Below, in pieces: positions 16,101 to 26,855 of a stretch of 64,000 bases of DNA (its first letter is position 1; every line of letters begins with the position of its first letter). The notes under the pieces were generated by a model. It was given only the letters and a program-made list of their open reading frames with translations. It was not told the DNA's origin and did no database searches. Both the position numbers and the translations under genes were made by a program. The stretch comes from Botryococcus braunii. Taxonomy: Eukaryota; Chlorophyta; Trebouxiophyceae. Where the stretch lies: the NCBI GenBank assembly GCA_002005505.1, contig MVGU01001026.1, positions 52,501-116,500 of the forward strand, in the 5' to 3' direction.

Positions 16101-18325
16101 GGCAGCAACGGTATGATCAGAGAGTAGCAGCACGTGAGACTGCAGCTGAGGTCACTGTGGAACATGATGGAGATGTGAGTGATGGAGAGAATAGGAGAAT
16201 GTCAGAGGCCATTTGCCCAGGGGAAGCAACGGAAGCTCAGCCTAATGGACAGGACTTGGCCAGGCTGGAGGGCATGTCTGATCATGTAAGCGCTGAGAGT
16301 GAGGCAAGAGAGGTCAGTTTGGAGATTTCCAATCAGACACTTGATGGACAAAGGGAGTCTTCAGATGGCCAGGCTCTGCGTGCTTGTGAGGGACACACTG
16401 GGGAGTCACAGGTGTGTTGTGAGAGTACAAGCGTGGATGAGAGAGACACCACTGCAGGGTGTCGCACAGTGCCAGATTATGCTGCGCCTTTGAGTGATGA
16501 GTGCATTTGGGACATGATGAGTGATGTAAGACCCAGATTGAGTGGAGCAGCATGTGAATCCTCCAAGGAGAGAAAGCTGCAGACACCTCCAGAGTGGGAG
16601 AGAGTCAGAGAGGTGTGTAACGCAGTAACCTCGAGCGAAAGAGTAGTGGAAGCACGTGCGTGTGAGCCTAGAGAGGATAGCCATGTTGTGCATGATCACA
16701 ATCTGAATCCTGTAAAGGGTAAGATACCTGGGGTGAGGTGGTCCAAGGTGCCAATCCCTGGAAACCTCAGGGAGGCGCAAAGATCCCCTCAATTCTGGCG
16801 CCAGGCAATGCAAGAGGAGCAAGATTCTCTTGATGCGCACGAGGTGATGGAGTACGTTGAGAGACCCAGGGGACACAAGGTGATCCCTGTGCATTGGATC
16901 TTCTCTGTGAAGACTGATGCACATGGGAACGTGTTGAGATTTAAGGCTCGGCTTGTAGCCCAGGGCTGTAGACAGATTCCTGGAGTTGATGTAGATGAGG
17001 TCTTTGCACCCACCAGTAGCTATGGGTCCAGGAGGACTTTGCTAGCAACTGCTGCAGCAAAGAACATGGAAATTCACCAGGTGGATATAAAGACCGCCTT
17101 TTTGAATGGTGAATTAGAGGAGGAGGTGTATGTGACACAGCCTCCTGGGTTTGATAATGGCAACCCCAACATTGTGTGCAGACTGCGTAAGGCCCTTTAT
17201 GGCCTGAAGCAGGCTCCCAGGGCTTGGCACAAGACCCTGAATGAGAAGCTGCTGAGTATGGGATATGAAGTGTGTAAGAGCGATGCGGGAGTTTACATAA
17301 AGAGACACGAGGATGGGGAGCTGTCATACATGCTTGTGTATGTTGATGATCTTTTGATTGTGGCAATGGGTGCGGAAGAGATAGAATGGGTGAAAAAGGA
17401 GCTGTTGGCAAGCTTCAAGATTCATGACCTTGGTGAAGTCAAGGACTTCTTGGGCTGCCAGATCCTGAGAGATAGAGAGAATCGGTGCTTATCACTGAGC
17501 TGCGTGCCTAAGATTGATGCACTGTGTGAGAAGTTTGGGGTGAGTGCTGAGTCACGTACAGTCGATACTCCCATGAGTAAAGACTTTGTGATGTCTGGGA
17601 TGCCGCAGGTTACAGTGGGTGAGACCAGCTTTGGGTCTGGGACTCCACTGCCTCCCGGGCATAGATATTGTGAGCTTGTTGGGTCTCTGTTGTATATTGC
17701 TAATACAACTCGACCTGATATAGCTCAGGCTGTGGGTGTTCTGTCCCGTTACCGGAACGCTCCCACCACTGCCCACATGAATGAGGGCTTGAGGGTATTG
17801 AGGTATCTTCAGTCTACTCGAGAGTGTGTCTTAGTGCTGGGAGGGAAAGGGCCTGTGTTAGAAGGTCATGTTGATGCAGATTATGCTGGCGATATTGACA
17901 GCAGGCATTCTACCTCGGGATATGTGCTATCAGTGTTTGGCAGTGCTGTGGTCTGGGGTAGTAAGAAGCAACACTCAGTTGCTACCTCCACTGTGGAGGC
18001 AGAATTCATGGCAACCAGTCTGGCTATTAAGGAGCTTAACTGGCTGCGTGGGTTCATGGAGGAAATCGGAACTCCTCCTTGGTCAGTGAAGCTATACTGT
18101 GACAATCAGGGGTGCATTGCTAACCTGAAAAACCCACTGTATAGCAAGTATACTAAGCACATTGCAGTGTGCTTCCACTTTGCACGTGAAGCTATTGCAA
18201 AGGGGCAGGTTACACTCTGCTATGTGGAGTCTGCAAGGAACAAGGCAGACATGCTGACAAAGCCTCTCGCTCGCCCTGCCTTCCAGATGCACAGGCGAGG
18301 GTTTGGACTTGTGAAGATGACATAG
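13187..18325 (+). CDS. copia Gag-Pol polyprotein (1712 aa)
   Basis: A single open frame from ATG 13187 to TAG 18325; the codon at 13181 is TTG, so the ATG at 13187 is used. Domains in order: Gag (about 1-285); CCHC zinc knuckle CRYCNKLGHFERNC (about 290); aspartic protease with DSGA (about 386); GAG-pre-integrase with HSRLGHP and CxxC (about 530-570); integrase D,D-35-E (Asp near 597 in HLDTVGP, Asp near 660 in RTDRGTEF, Glu near 695 in GVAERMN); an acidic low-complexity linker (about 830-1170); reverse transcriptase (VDIKTAFLNG near 1300, YVDD near 1384); RNase H (DADYAG near 1562, then EAEF and DNQG). All catalytic residues are present and there is no frameshift, so Gag and Pol are one fused ORF. 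Bases 13187-13230 carry a 27-bp tandem duplication that repeats MKTRS at the N-terminus. The linker has a short repeat (PCATTPCATTPCAINPC). Confidence 0.97.
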   Translation: MKTRSRQVIMKTRSKRTATESGSAGSGSSISASPSQPANSTAQSGEMCIAMTKTGGVVTTNVKCPVTLDREGVEFPLWDLAYVAACGLKRCKAAIEAPMPDTEENAAALLMLIESVPKAWGAKLAAMQVAANAYQWVRERFTGGADQEVTARWLELLHTSMGETETLEDYYNRKVALFHALKRNGHSIMEREAKLAIIKGLPEEAKETGMFSSSAGKDLEGLWEIISTTAKGLGFNDQVPRVTPVARAAITPAYSTTPGTASPQETQAGGQGGQASSTKVEGRDRRDNRRCRYCNKLGHFERNCLKKEADEKMQQNLQQVMAAMANLLPQFQNQASAAVARPPEGSGNGNNFFPGGYPPPSGMSAMISLNVLTPTRVMPEARSFLVDSGATIHLVNDLSLLHSPTLHRNPIPLHMATSDATGQIIATGSLCLSSAEQQPLWLHNVHCVPSATANLISVTAAIRDGASFVTDSVGSYTGMRGAQNWSCSVAQRNGLYFLQKVSPVRNPVSVFVNTARAPVAHDCRLRALWHSRLGHPGEVNMRRLQSEDLVLGIPVSLSPCANCHSSCEACIQGKHSRPPFGTSSRAATEPLERIHLDTVGPISPTAITGERFFVTIVDEATHYVIALAVKTKDAISSAVRDLLIFWQRQLNRSVKCIRTDRGTEFLNSTLKGFCTQEGIKFETSAAYTPQQNGVAERMNRTIKEKARTLMLHAAAKQSLWKEAVETACILYNMGPVTGRDKTPYEAFHGVKPDVSLLRTFGCLAHVHIPDHQRGVFESKTSPGLFTGYSSVSKAYRIYMGNGIWKESRDVTFLEHLRGADRVGLSTMSPVSPNAVQQPFALPFVQQEGQQSLGQLSFWDSDDPEPLCNREVNVQQSGPDSPCATTPCATTPCAINPCENSETTSVNVDGEPTSSELSHTQSGHSWSVLGQMENLARGGEETKSHMQRLNNVQECVRMEVGAMGVRGQDGLTRQQRYDQRVAARETAAEVTVEHDGDVSDGENRRMSEAICPGEATEAQPNGQDLARLEGMSDHVSAESEAREVSLEISNQTLDGQRESSDGQALRACEGHTGESQVCCESTSVDERDTTAGCRTVPDYAAPLSDECIWDMMSDVRPRLSGAACESSKERKLQTPPEWERVREVCNAVTSSERVVEARACEPREDSHVVHDHNLNPVKGKIPGVRWSKVPIPGNLREAQRSPQFWRQAMQEEQDSLDAHEVMEYVERPRGHKVIPVHWIFSVKTDAHGNVLRFKARLVAQGCRQIPGVDVDEVFAPTSSYGSRRTLLATAAAKNMEIHQVDIKTAFLNGELEEEVYVTQPPGFDNGNPNIVCRLRKALYGLKQAPRAWHKTLNEKLLSMGYEVCKSDAGVYIKRHEDGELSYMLVYVDDLLIVAMGAEEIEWVKKELLASFKIHDLGEVKDFLGCQILRDRENRCLSLSCVPKIDALCEKFGVSAESRTVDTPMSKDFVMSGMPQVTVGETSFGSGTPLPPGHRYCELVGSLLYIANTTRPDIAQAVGVLSRYRNAPTTAHMNEGLRVLRYLQSTRECVLVLGGKGPVLEGHVDADYAGDIDSRHSTSGYVLSVFGSAVVWGSKKQHSVATSTVEAEFMATSLAIKELNWLRGFMEEIGTPPWSVKLYCDNQGCIANLKNPLYSKYTKHIAVCFHFAREAIAKGQVTLCYVESARNKADMLTKPLARPAFQMHRRGFGLVKMT

Positions 18326-18339
18326 GTGACAGGGTGCTG

Positions 18340-18350
18340 TCAAGGGGAAG
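18340..18350 (+). other. polypurine tract of the copia element
   Basis: CAAGGGGAAG directly abuts the right LTR at 18351. It is the expected site of plus-strand priming. Confidence 0.85.
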
Positions 18351-19229
18351 TGTTGAATGAATTGGTCAATACTGTACTTAGTGACATCCCCTGTCACATG
18401 CCATCAACAGCAGTGTAAACTATAGCCTTTATAGCCCTTTATGAACGGTATAGATCATACTCGTACCTCAATGACATAACACGTGACTTGTACGATATGC
18501 GTTCTCAATAGACATTACGTATGGTAGTACTTTAGGATCCCTGCAGTCCGAGCCATCCCTGGGCAGCCCAGGAACGGCTCGGTACTTGTCCGAAGCATGT
18601 TGGTATCCTTGACCAACCTCTACTGTTGGAGAGTGCTGTGTGCTGTTCCTGGAAACGTTGTAGCGTGGACGGTTTTTCCCACAGGCTACGAACTGACGCT
18701 GCCGTCGTGCCATCACTGCAGGTGTGTTTAGGATTCTCAAAGTCGTTCCAGATATGATTGTGCTCAAACATTCAGACCAGTTAGATATTACTGCTGTGTG
18801 CATTGATGAGAGTGCATGACGAGAGCGCACTGAATGTTTGACCTCATTGAGACTTATGTTGACGTCCACCGTTGTGGCGGTAAGATAGTTTCACTGTACA
18901 AACATCACAAAGAGACCTTGCTGAGTTACTGATGAACTATTATTGTATTCTAGTGACGTAAAGTAGACATCGCAAGGCCTCTTTGGTGCTGAACTCTGCT
19001 ATCAGGCAATGCGTAGTGTTACGTGGTCTTTAGCAAGAGTGAGAGCAGTTAACATCATTTGTAAGACTTGTCCGAAGCATGTTGGTATCCTTGACCAACC
19101 TCTACTGTTGGAGAGTGCTGTGTGCTGTTCCTGGAAACGTTGTAGCGTGGACGGTTTTTCCCACAGGCTACGAACTGACGCTGCCGTCGTGCCATCACTG
19201 CAGGTGACGCCGCAAGCAGAAATGCTTGA
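18351..19229 (+). repeat. right LTR of the copia element
   Basis: Starts TGTTGAATGA and ends ATGCTTGA, followed by the CTATA target duplication (19230-19234). It is the same length as the left LTR, with one visible substitution (T at 19011). Confidence 0.93.
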
Positions 19230-19394
19230 CTATACTTAAGTGTTGAACATCTGTGTCTTCATAAGTTGCGGGGGTTATCCTTATGAGTGAAGATCAGGGA
19301 GACACGTATCGTGCAAGATATTTGATAGCGTGAGCAAGGATTTCAAGTTATGGAGCCTCAATTGCGTTAGCATAAGAAGACTCTAAATGTAACG

Positions 19395-19526
19395 ACTTGC
19401 CTAGCACTATCAATGATTGATGCATGTGTGAAGACAGCAAGTGTATTGCTTAAGCCGTAAGGCCGCCACAAGAGCTGCCCAGCCTAATAAGACAACTGAT
19501 CACTCGCTCCGCTCATGCTTGCAGGT
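19395..19526 (+). repeat. 132-bp direct repeat, right copy
   Basis: Partner of 11806-11937. Subtracting the copia element, the two copies are separated by about 225 bp, so the pre-insertion structure would be a roughly 490-bp unit with terminal direct repeats, the size range of a TRIM-type element. Confidence 0.75.
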
Positions 19527-20492
19527 CTTCAGCCCATAACCTAAAAATAACAGTCATATCCGCCACCGAGGAGGAAAGGCACCATTGAGAGCTAAAAGCA
19601 TGAGCCATTCAGGCAGCCCTTTCTTTTCCACTTTATGTACATCATGCATATGCGTGGGAGATGACCAGTTAGTAAAGTCTGCAAGCATGTTGTAATGAAC
19701 ACATCCAGTTAAATCAAACGTTCGTACACGCAGGGCAGGGGCTGCAAAGCTCACGTTGAATAAGATGGCATTCGCACTTGCCGCTCGGAATGAGGTCTCG
19801 CGGTATTCGCATCAAATAAACTATAACTGACTGCTCGAGCGAGCAGCAAAATGAGTGTCCTCGAAATTGTGCGAGCGGAAGTTCGGATGCCTCTAGGCAG
19901 ACTGATGAGCCAACTGGAGCAACAAAGGTTGGATGGTGGGCTGGTGTGCGCAATGCCACGCAGTTTGCCTTTTTTGGTACCTTGTTGATGCTTGATATGC
20001 ATCTGGCCTGTGCAAAGAGCCAGATTTAGAGGAGGGCTTCGTGGGACACTGAACCGGACCTTAATAAGCCCAATCCTGAAGTCTACTTGGAAGTAGAGAT
20101 TGGTAGCCCTTCTTTTCCTTCAATTTTGATAGGCCACTGGAAGGCCTCAGAGAGGAATTGCATCTGCCCAGGCCACACTTTTATGTGAGTATGCGTGAAG
20201 TTTTGAGATCTTGAGGTTAGAGAAAGGGTAGGACCGGTCCCATTGGGACCGCAGCTGCTGCTTTAGGTACGTTCAAGGCACGTTCAGGCACGTTCAAAGC
20301 ACGTATAAAGCACGTTGACATCATGTGTATCACATGTTCACCATCCCCCAGCAGTGACCGGGGGATAACGCGCATAAACTGCACTTTCGGGCGGCAAAAA
20401 GCACTCGGAACCCGGGTCTAGCTCCAAGAACATGCCTGAGAGGGTGGCAGCCAGGCAACCAAAACAAGTGGGGCCCTGCAGCAAGCTTGGCC
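19527..20492. other. spacer and upstream region of the ankyrin gene
   Basis: No gene seen. The last 250 bp hold candidate promoter elements (described separately): a GGACCGGTCC palindrome and an ATTGG (reverse CCAAT) box near 20232-20250, and an array of CACGTT boxes. Confidence 0.4.
20268..20321 (+). promoter_or_regulatory. array of five ACGT-core boxes spaced one helical turn
   Basis: TACGTTCAAG, GCACGTTCAG, GCACGTTCAAA, GCACGTATAAA and GCACGTTGAC follow each other at 10, 10, 11 and 11 bp. The array lies about 170 bp upstream of the ankyrin gene's ATG. ACGT-core elements are classic bZIP/bHLH sites in plants and algae. Function is inferred from regular spacing and position only. Confidence 0.5.
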
Positions 20493-23400
20493 ATGCATGA
20501 GGATCATGCAGACGGAGGAGGGGGTGTTGCTCCGGATAGTATGGGCCGACGCAGTGAGACCAAGTTCACAACAGCCGTCATTGCTGCCTGTAAGGTTGGG
20601 ACTTTAGAGCAGCTGATGTGTCACTTGGAGCAGCACCCTGAGTTATTGAACGCTTCCGATAGTGAAGGTGTGCATACGTTGCCGTCGGCCTTGTCTGTTC
20701 TAGCACAACGGCTCGCAGGGGGGTTCAAGCACGCGTCTTATTTTTTGGGCGCAGCCTCTGGGCGCAGTACTAGTTGCAAATGAGAATGTTTCTGCTTCCT
20801 CTCGGTGATTAAATAGAACTTGGCGCTGTACGCTACACCTAGGGCTTTATGGGGTAATAGTCATTGCGTTGCAGGACGAACCCCACTATTTTATGCGGCG
20901 GGTCTTGGACATGACAGCTGTGTGGAGGAGCTCCTTCGAAGGAATAATATTGACGTCACAGCTGTAGACTGCGAGGGGGATACAGCGCTTCATATGGCAG
21001 CGTGCGGGCACGCCATGGCGGCCTACCTCATCGCACAGGCGGCGCCTGCCTGTGTGCTGACCAGGAACAAGCATAATAAAACACCCATCGACATTGCAGT
21101 CTTCCGTAAGCGGTCAGAGGTACGGGCCTGCAGAGCTTTGTCGGCCAGGTTGGGCTCACGAGCTGACGTCCTCCCTTTTCTCGCTCCTTATAAAATGCAA
21201 CAACCAGAGTGCCTAATCTGGATTTCCTCGGAGTCGCAACTAGTTCAAGTTTCAGCAGATGCTGGTCTGTGTTTCAGAGGGCTTTTGGTGGGGTGCTTAA
21301 GTGTGGGGAGTACTGTCAAGTGATATTTGCTCAAGCATTTTGATTGCAGGTCTTAAATGCCATGCTCCTTGCATGTGCAAGCAAGGCAGATGGTGCTGGT
21401 GTCTCTGCAATGCGGGAGCTTTTGGCTGCTGGTGCTGTTCCTGATACGTGGGCTCCAAATGGAAACTCGGTGGGTTTTCCCACATGGACCTACAATGAGG
21501 GGCTCAAACATTCAAGGATTTCTGCTCCATCTGCTGGGCGCTGGCCTTTAAAGCAAGTTTTCACTCTTAAAAGACAAATTCTCATGGGAAGGTTGCAGTG
21601 CCTGGAGTGACACACATGTGGGCAACGATAAAAATGAAGTGGGTTGCTATTTTGCAGGCAGATTGAAGTTAGGTTTTAGAGCAGCTAGGCAGTGCTTACC
21701 AAGGGTTCAAGCGGTTTAAAAGTGCTGGGTTTTGGAGTGATGTTGTCTGCTTGCGACTTCTTTGTGCTTGACGTGTGGTGGCGGTAATAGATTCAACCTT
21801 GTCGTCTTGAATGGGCATATACCCGGTTATTGACTGGGGTAACATCCTTGCAGGCCCTGATGCTGGCAGCTTCAGCCAATAATGCAGATGCAATACGACT
21901 CCTTCTCGAGGCCAAGGCCTCCGTGGAGCTCAAGGTAGATTTCTTTGTGATTCATACGAGCTTTTAGCAGCCAAACAACATTGTTGCCTCATACTGCTTG
22001 CCGTCATCATGTTCCTCCTCTGTGCCATGCCGGGGTTCTGGGTCCCCCACTAAGGGTGACTGCTGGAGAGACTTAGTGTGATTGTCGTACAAAGGACCAT
22101 GCATTTTTTCTGGTTGGCATCATGGTCGTGCGCTTTTGGTGCCCCCAATCCGTTGAAGTTGTCCTAGACACATTTTCTTCATCCCCCATCTGTTCAGGCC
22201 ACCTTTTGGGGGTATTGGATTCCTCCAGCCTGAAGTTGGATTTCACGCAGGATGTCATGGGCCGTTCAGCTTTGATATTCGCAGCGGCACACGGTGCACA
22301 GCTAGCAGTGCAGGAGTTGCTGCAGGGAGGGGCTAGTTTGGCTCTCCGAGACAAGCGTGGTCGATGCGTCCTGGACTATGCACCTGAAGGGAGCGGGGTT
22401 CATGGAATTCTGAAATCACGGTGAGGTGCTTTGTTTGATGATAAAAAATTATCCCAGCAGGGACTTGCGTAATCATCCTAGCAGAGGACAGGGGTGGGAG
22501 GGGGAGATGGAGGGGGGGGAGGAGAGAGAGAGAGGGGGGGGGGAGGAGAGGGCGAGAGTCCAAAAGGGGGGGGGGGAGAATTGGAAAGTTTTTCTAGGAG
22601 CAACTGGTATTTGACATCACCAGACTAATCCCATGTGGGTTGGAATGAGGGTTCTTTACAGCAGGTTGGCTGACTCGTGGTTTCTGTTTCCACAGCATGG
22701 AGGAGCTGGAGGAAAAGGCCCAGGCTTTCCAAGCAGCTTTGCTGGCAGAGGAGGAGGTGCAGGAAGTGGCCAAAGCCAAGAAAAAGTCCAAGCAGAAGCG
22801 GTCCAAGCGGTCAGGCCAGGGGGGTACCAAAGCAAAGGCATCTTCAGGGGTTGCTCCTGATGAACCATTGCAGCCGTCTCCTGTTTCTTCTGTTGCGGAT
22901 CAACAGGGCCATTCTAAGGATATGGAGGCCCCTGCATCCCCGTATATGGCGGCTGGGGACAGCAGCAGGAGCCCTGCGTCAGAAGCAGTCATGGCGGGCG
23001 CAGAGGAGTGCGAAGGTGATGCAGCAGCAACACCGTCTAGGACGCCTGAAGATAACACCGAGAGCATTCGAACAGAAACGGCTGTGCCAGATGCGGAGTG
23101 TTCAGGTGGGGCAGTTAGTGAAAGCAAAGAAGCAGAGCAAGAGAACGCATCACAACTACATAATGACAGCCTGGACTGGACTGAAGTTGTGAGGAAACCT
23201 GTCCGAAAAGTGGGACTGAAGGCGGGAACCAAGCCCGCCCCATTGCCTCCGGATCGGGATGCTGGGCGAGGCCGTGATGTCAAGCGGTGTCCAAGTCTCA
23301 CATCACTGACGGATTCGATGGGTTCTGTGGAGTCGTTCGGGACTGATATCTCGTTTCGGGGCCGAGCAAGAGGGACGCTGGGCCGGTTTGCATCGTCTGC

Positions 23401-25139
23401 TCTCTCCGGCCACCCGTACACCCCCTCTCGTTCCACAACCACTAGCCGCGACCAGTCTCCCACCCGTCCTGCAAGCTCAGGGCCCAAGCCGGGCACGTGG
23501 GCTTCCCGCGTGCTACAGAAACCTGCTGGTGGGTGCAACTTTGCGCCTCCTAGACTTAAGTGCTGTGGGGAAAATTGGGCTCCCGACTTGATTTTGGTGC
23601 TGCTTTGACTAAAATAATTTACGACTGAGTTGTTATTCAACTGATTAAATTGTCTTTAGAGTGGGTGCGAATCCGCTTCTGGGGTTGGTTAACACCCTCA
23701 GAACTGTGATTTCCAAAGGGTTGTCTGACGTGTGTCGAAGTGGTTTGCTATGTGCCACTTCCAAGGTTTTCCATTTTGTGGAAGGGCACTACTGGAGGGT
23801 TCGAAGGTGTTTTTGGACTTTTTGCTTGTTGGAACGGCTTCTGATCGCCTGCATTCGGAGGAAAGTGAATTTGTGACGCATTGGGGACTGGGGATGTTGC
23901 CCCACTGTGTGTGAGAGCTAATGGGGGTTTTCCAAGTATGCCTGTTCTGAGGGTCTCCACCCAGGGACTGCACAATTGTACATGACAGCCTCTCCTTCTC
24001 GTATGTGAAGCTATGCTGCACTTTGAAGTCAATGTTCATGGGTCCCACCCGTTTATCTGAGGGTTCTGGTCTCTCTGCTGAAGGGTATTGACCCCTCTGT
24101 GAGGGACATTATGAGGAGCGGTGCTTGGCATGACGCTTTCGAGTATCGCGCATCCCCTGCGCACGCACCTCGGTCCTGTTAACACAGAAGTAACCCGAGC
24201 ATGCAGGGTCAATGTCTGAGCAAATGGGGTTGGCTTACAGGGAGTTCGGTCGCGCCGGTCAAGCGGAGCGAGCCAGTCCCCGTGCCTCAGACCAGCCCGA
24301 GGAAGCTTGCTGGGTCTCTGGGCGCCTACTCTACTGCAAATGGTGACTCAGCCGCTGTTGCACCCTCCAGTTTAGACGCTGCCGTAACAGGGAACCTCAA
24401 CATGGTCCACGAAATTTTCCCCCCAACGCCACCCGTATGCGACGTGAAGCCAACCGACACCCGGAAGCCCTTCTTGGGCTGGACCTCCTCGTCTAGCGAC
24501 GCGTCCTACGACTTTGTTTCCAATCCGCCTGAGATGCAGGAGGGGGGCGCATCGAGAGATCCTTCATTCGATTTGGCTTTTGAGAGCCAGCAGGGGGCTT
24601 GTTTGCAAGGGGCTGCGTCGAGGAATGCCTCGCTCGATTTGGTTTTCGAGAGCGAGCAGGAGGCCTCTGTGCACGAGCCAGTCGACCCGGCCACCGAGAG
24701 GCGGCAGGCCCGCTGTCGGCCCTACTGGCATGAGGCGGCATCAAGGGGTGCCTCGTGTGTTTCGGCTTTTGCACCGTCAGAGGCCCCCCCTGGGGCCCCA
24801 TCACGTGAGGGCCAGTCGAGGAGCGCCTTGCGGAATTCCGCCTTTGCGGCGCCCTTGCTTCAGGCTGTGGGCGGAGGACATGAGAATGATGCCAGCGCTT
24901 CTGACTGTGGAAGGAGCCTTGGGAATGATGATCGACATGACAGTTCATGCGGTAGCCAGTCTAGCGGGGGGGGCCTGTTGGCCCTTGGGCAGCCAGGAAC
25001 TTCAGAGCAGGAGTCTTATCTTGGGGAGGTGGCCGCCCTGCAGCGGCACGTCAAGCACCTGCAAATAGCTCTTCATGATGCAGAAACCCGTTACTCCCGC
25101 CAGCTGGCGGCCCTCGTTGAGGTGGGAGACACATGCGGA

Positions 25140-25190
<51 letters not shown>

Positions 25191-25335
25191 GGAGGGGAGG
25201 GGGGGGGAAAGGGGGAGGAATAGGTTTGAGGTTCCGAGAGAGGCACGTTCAAACAGCATGTGTTTGCGCACAGTGGGACTGGCAGGACGTGCATATAGGT
25301 ATGTGCTTAGATGGGTGTTATGGGGGGCGGGGGGG

Positions 25336-25392
<57 letters not shown>

Positions 25393-26796
25393 GGGGGGGG
25401 GGTGCGCGCATAGCAAGTCTGCCTGCATGTGCATGTCTTTGTGGGCTGGGGGTACAAGCGGCGCAAGCATGCCGTACACTGATGAGCATGTTAGCAAGGG
25501 CATGCACCTGTGAAGGGGGGGGGGGAGGGGACACAAGTGGTTGATGGTGGATGTATGGTATCACTGACGGATGTGTTCCCGATGTGCAGAATGCGGCCCG
25601 AAATCAAGAAGCTGCAGTTCAGGAGGCCATTCAGCAGGAGCGAGCGGCCACGTCGTTTGGCCAGGGGCCATCGGTCTCCTGCCCAGGTTCAAGGCTGTTA
25701 CCTGCAACACCAGCCCTTCTCCCGCATGCCGCAGCAAACTCCCTCCTTGCAAACATCGTGGCGGCCAAAGCCCCAGCACTCTCAACGTTCTTGTCACAGG
25801 AGTTGGCGGATTCGGAGTTGCGATCCCAACCCTTGAGCATGCCCTTGCAGTCCCGCGGCATCAACAACTGTCCCTCCGGCCTGGCCCGCTCCTGCGGTCC
25901 TGCCACCTCTGTCCTGTCACAACAGGGAGACTACGTCAGCGCTGGCTTCATGGGCCCTTCCAGTTCCCCCTATTCAGCAACCCAAGCTCCACTTCAACCC
26001 CTTAGGTCCTCAGCGTTTGCGGGAGCCTCGCGCCATTGTCCCACGACACCATCTCGCACCTCCATGGAAATTGCCAACAGCTCTGAAGTGGATATTGGAG
26101 GCCCCTTGCCTGTTTGGGCATCTCCTGCATATTTTGATGCCGCGAGAGGGCATTCTGGAAGCCTTGCAGGGTGTCCCGCCGTCAACAGCAGCCCCCGGAC
26201 CTCGTTGGACCTTCGTAGAGGCTCGGGCGCGATGGGACGCGACTCTCTTGATGCCCCTTCTGGGTGGTCTGGAGCAGCGTCAAGCTTGGGACAAAATCAT
26301 TCTGCGGCCTCCCTGCATGTTGAGGCTTCCGCTCCGTCTCCAAGGACGTCCTTGGACGATCCGCTTGGGTTTGTCACTGTGAGAGGGCGGTTGGGCTTGT
26401 CTTGTGGGTCGGAGCCTTCTGTAGGTTCGGGACCCCCTAGTTGTACCTACTTGGGGCTGGCGTCCATGCGGCCGGACTTTCAACCTATGCACCCCAGCAT
26501 TTCTCATGGGGAGGCGCCCCTGGGGCTCCCCATCCCGGGACGGAGCTTGCCCAGCATGTCGCTCTATGGGGGCCTGCATCACAATTCCCCCCTGGATCGC
26601 GTCCTGGCTTCATCCATATCAACTCCAATCTGGGGGCAGCAGGCCTCCAGCACCGGAGACGTTGAGACAGACAAGTGCGTGACTTTTGCTTGCTCTTCAC
26701 ACATGGTCGCAGGTCAAACCTTGGCAAGGATTGTGGTACAGGTCTGAGTAGAGATGTGCAGGCGTGCTTGCGGGTGTGCAGGCGCGGGGAGGGGGG

Positions 26797-26855
<59 letters not shown>

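Larger units (their letters stand above)
12000..19229 (+). mobile_element. intact Ty1/copia LTR retrotransposon
   Basis: A complete 7230-bp element: two 879-bp LTRs, an internal primer-binding site, one uninterrupted Gag-Pol ORF, a purine-rich tract just before the right LTR, and a CTATA target duplication. The order protease, integrase, reverse transcriptase, RNase H is diagnostic of the copia superfamily. The LTRs appear to differ at a single position (G at 12660 versus T at 19011), so insertion was recent and the element may still be competent. It sits between two 132-bp direct repeats of an older element and reads toward the downstream ankyrin gene. Confidence 0.97.

Noticed and set aside
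22900..23640. 246-codon minus-strand ORF
   Set aside because: Antisense shadow of ankyrin-gene exon 6, a GC-rich Ser/Ala-rich coding stretch.
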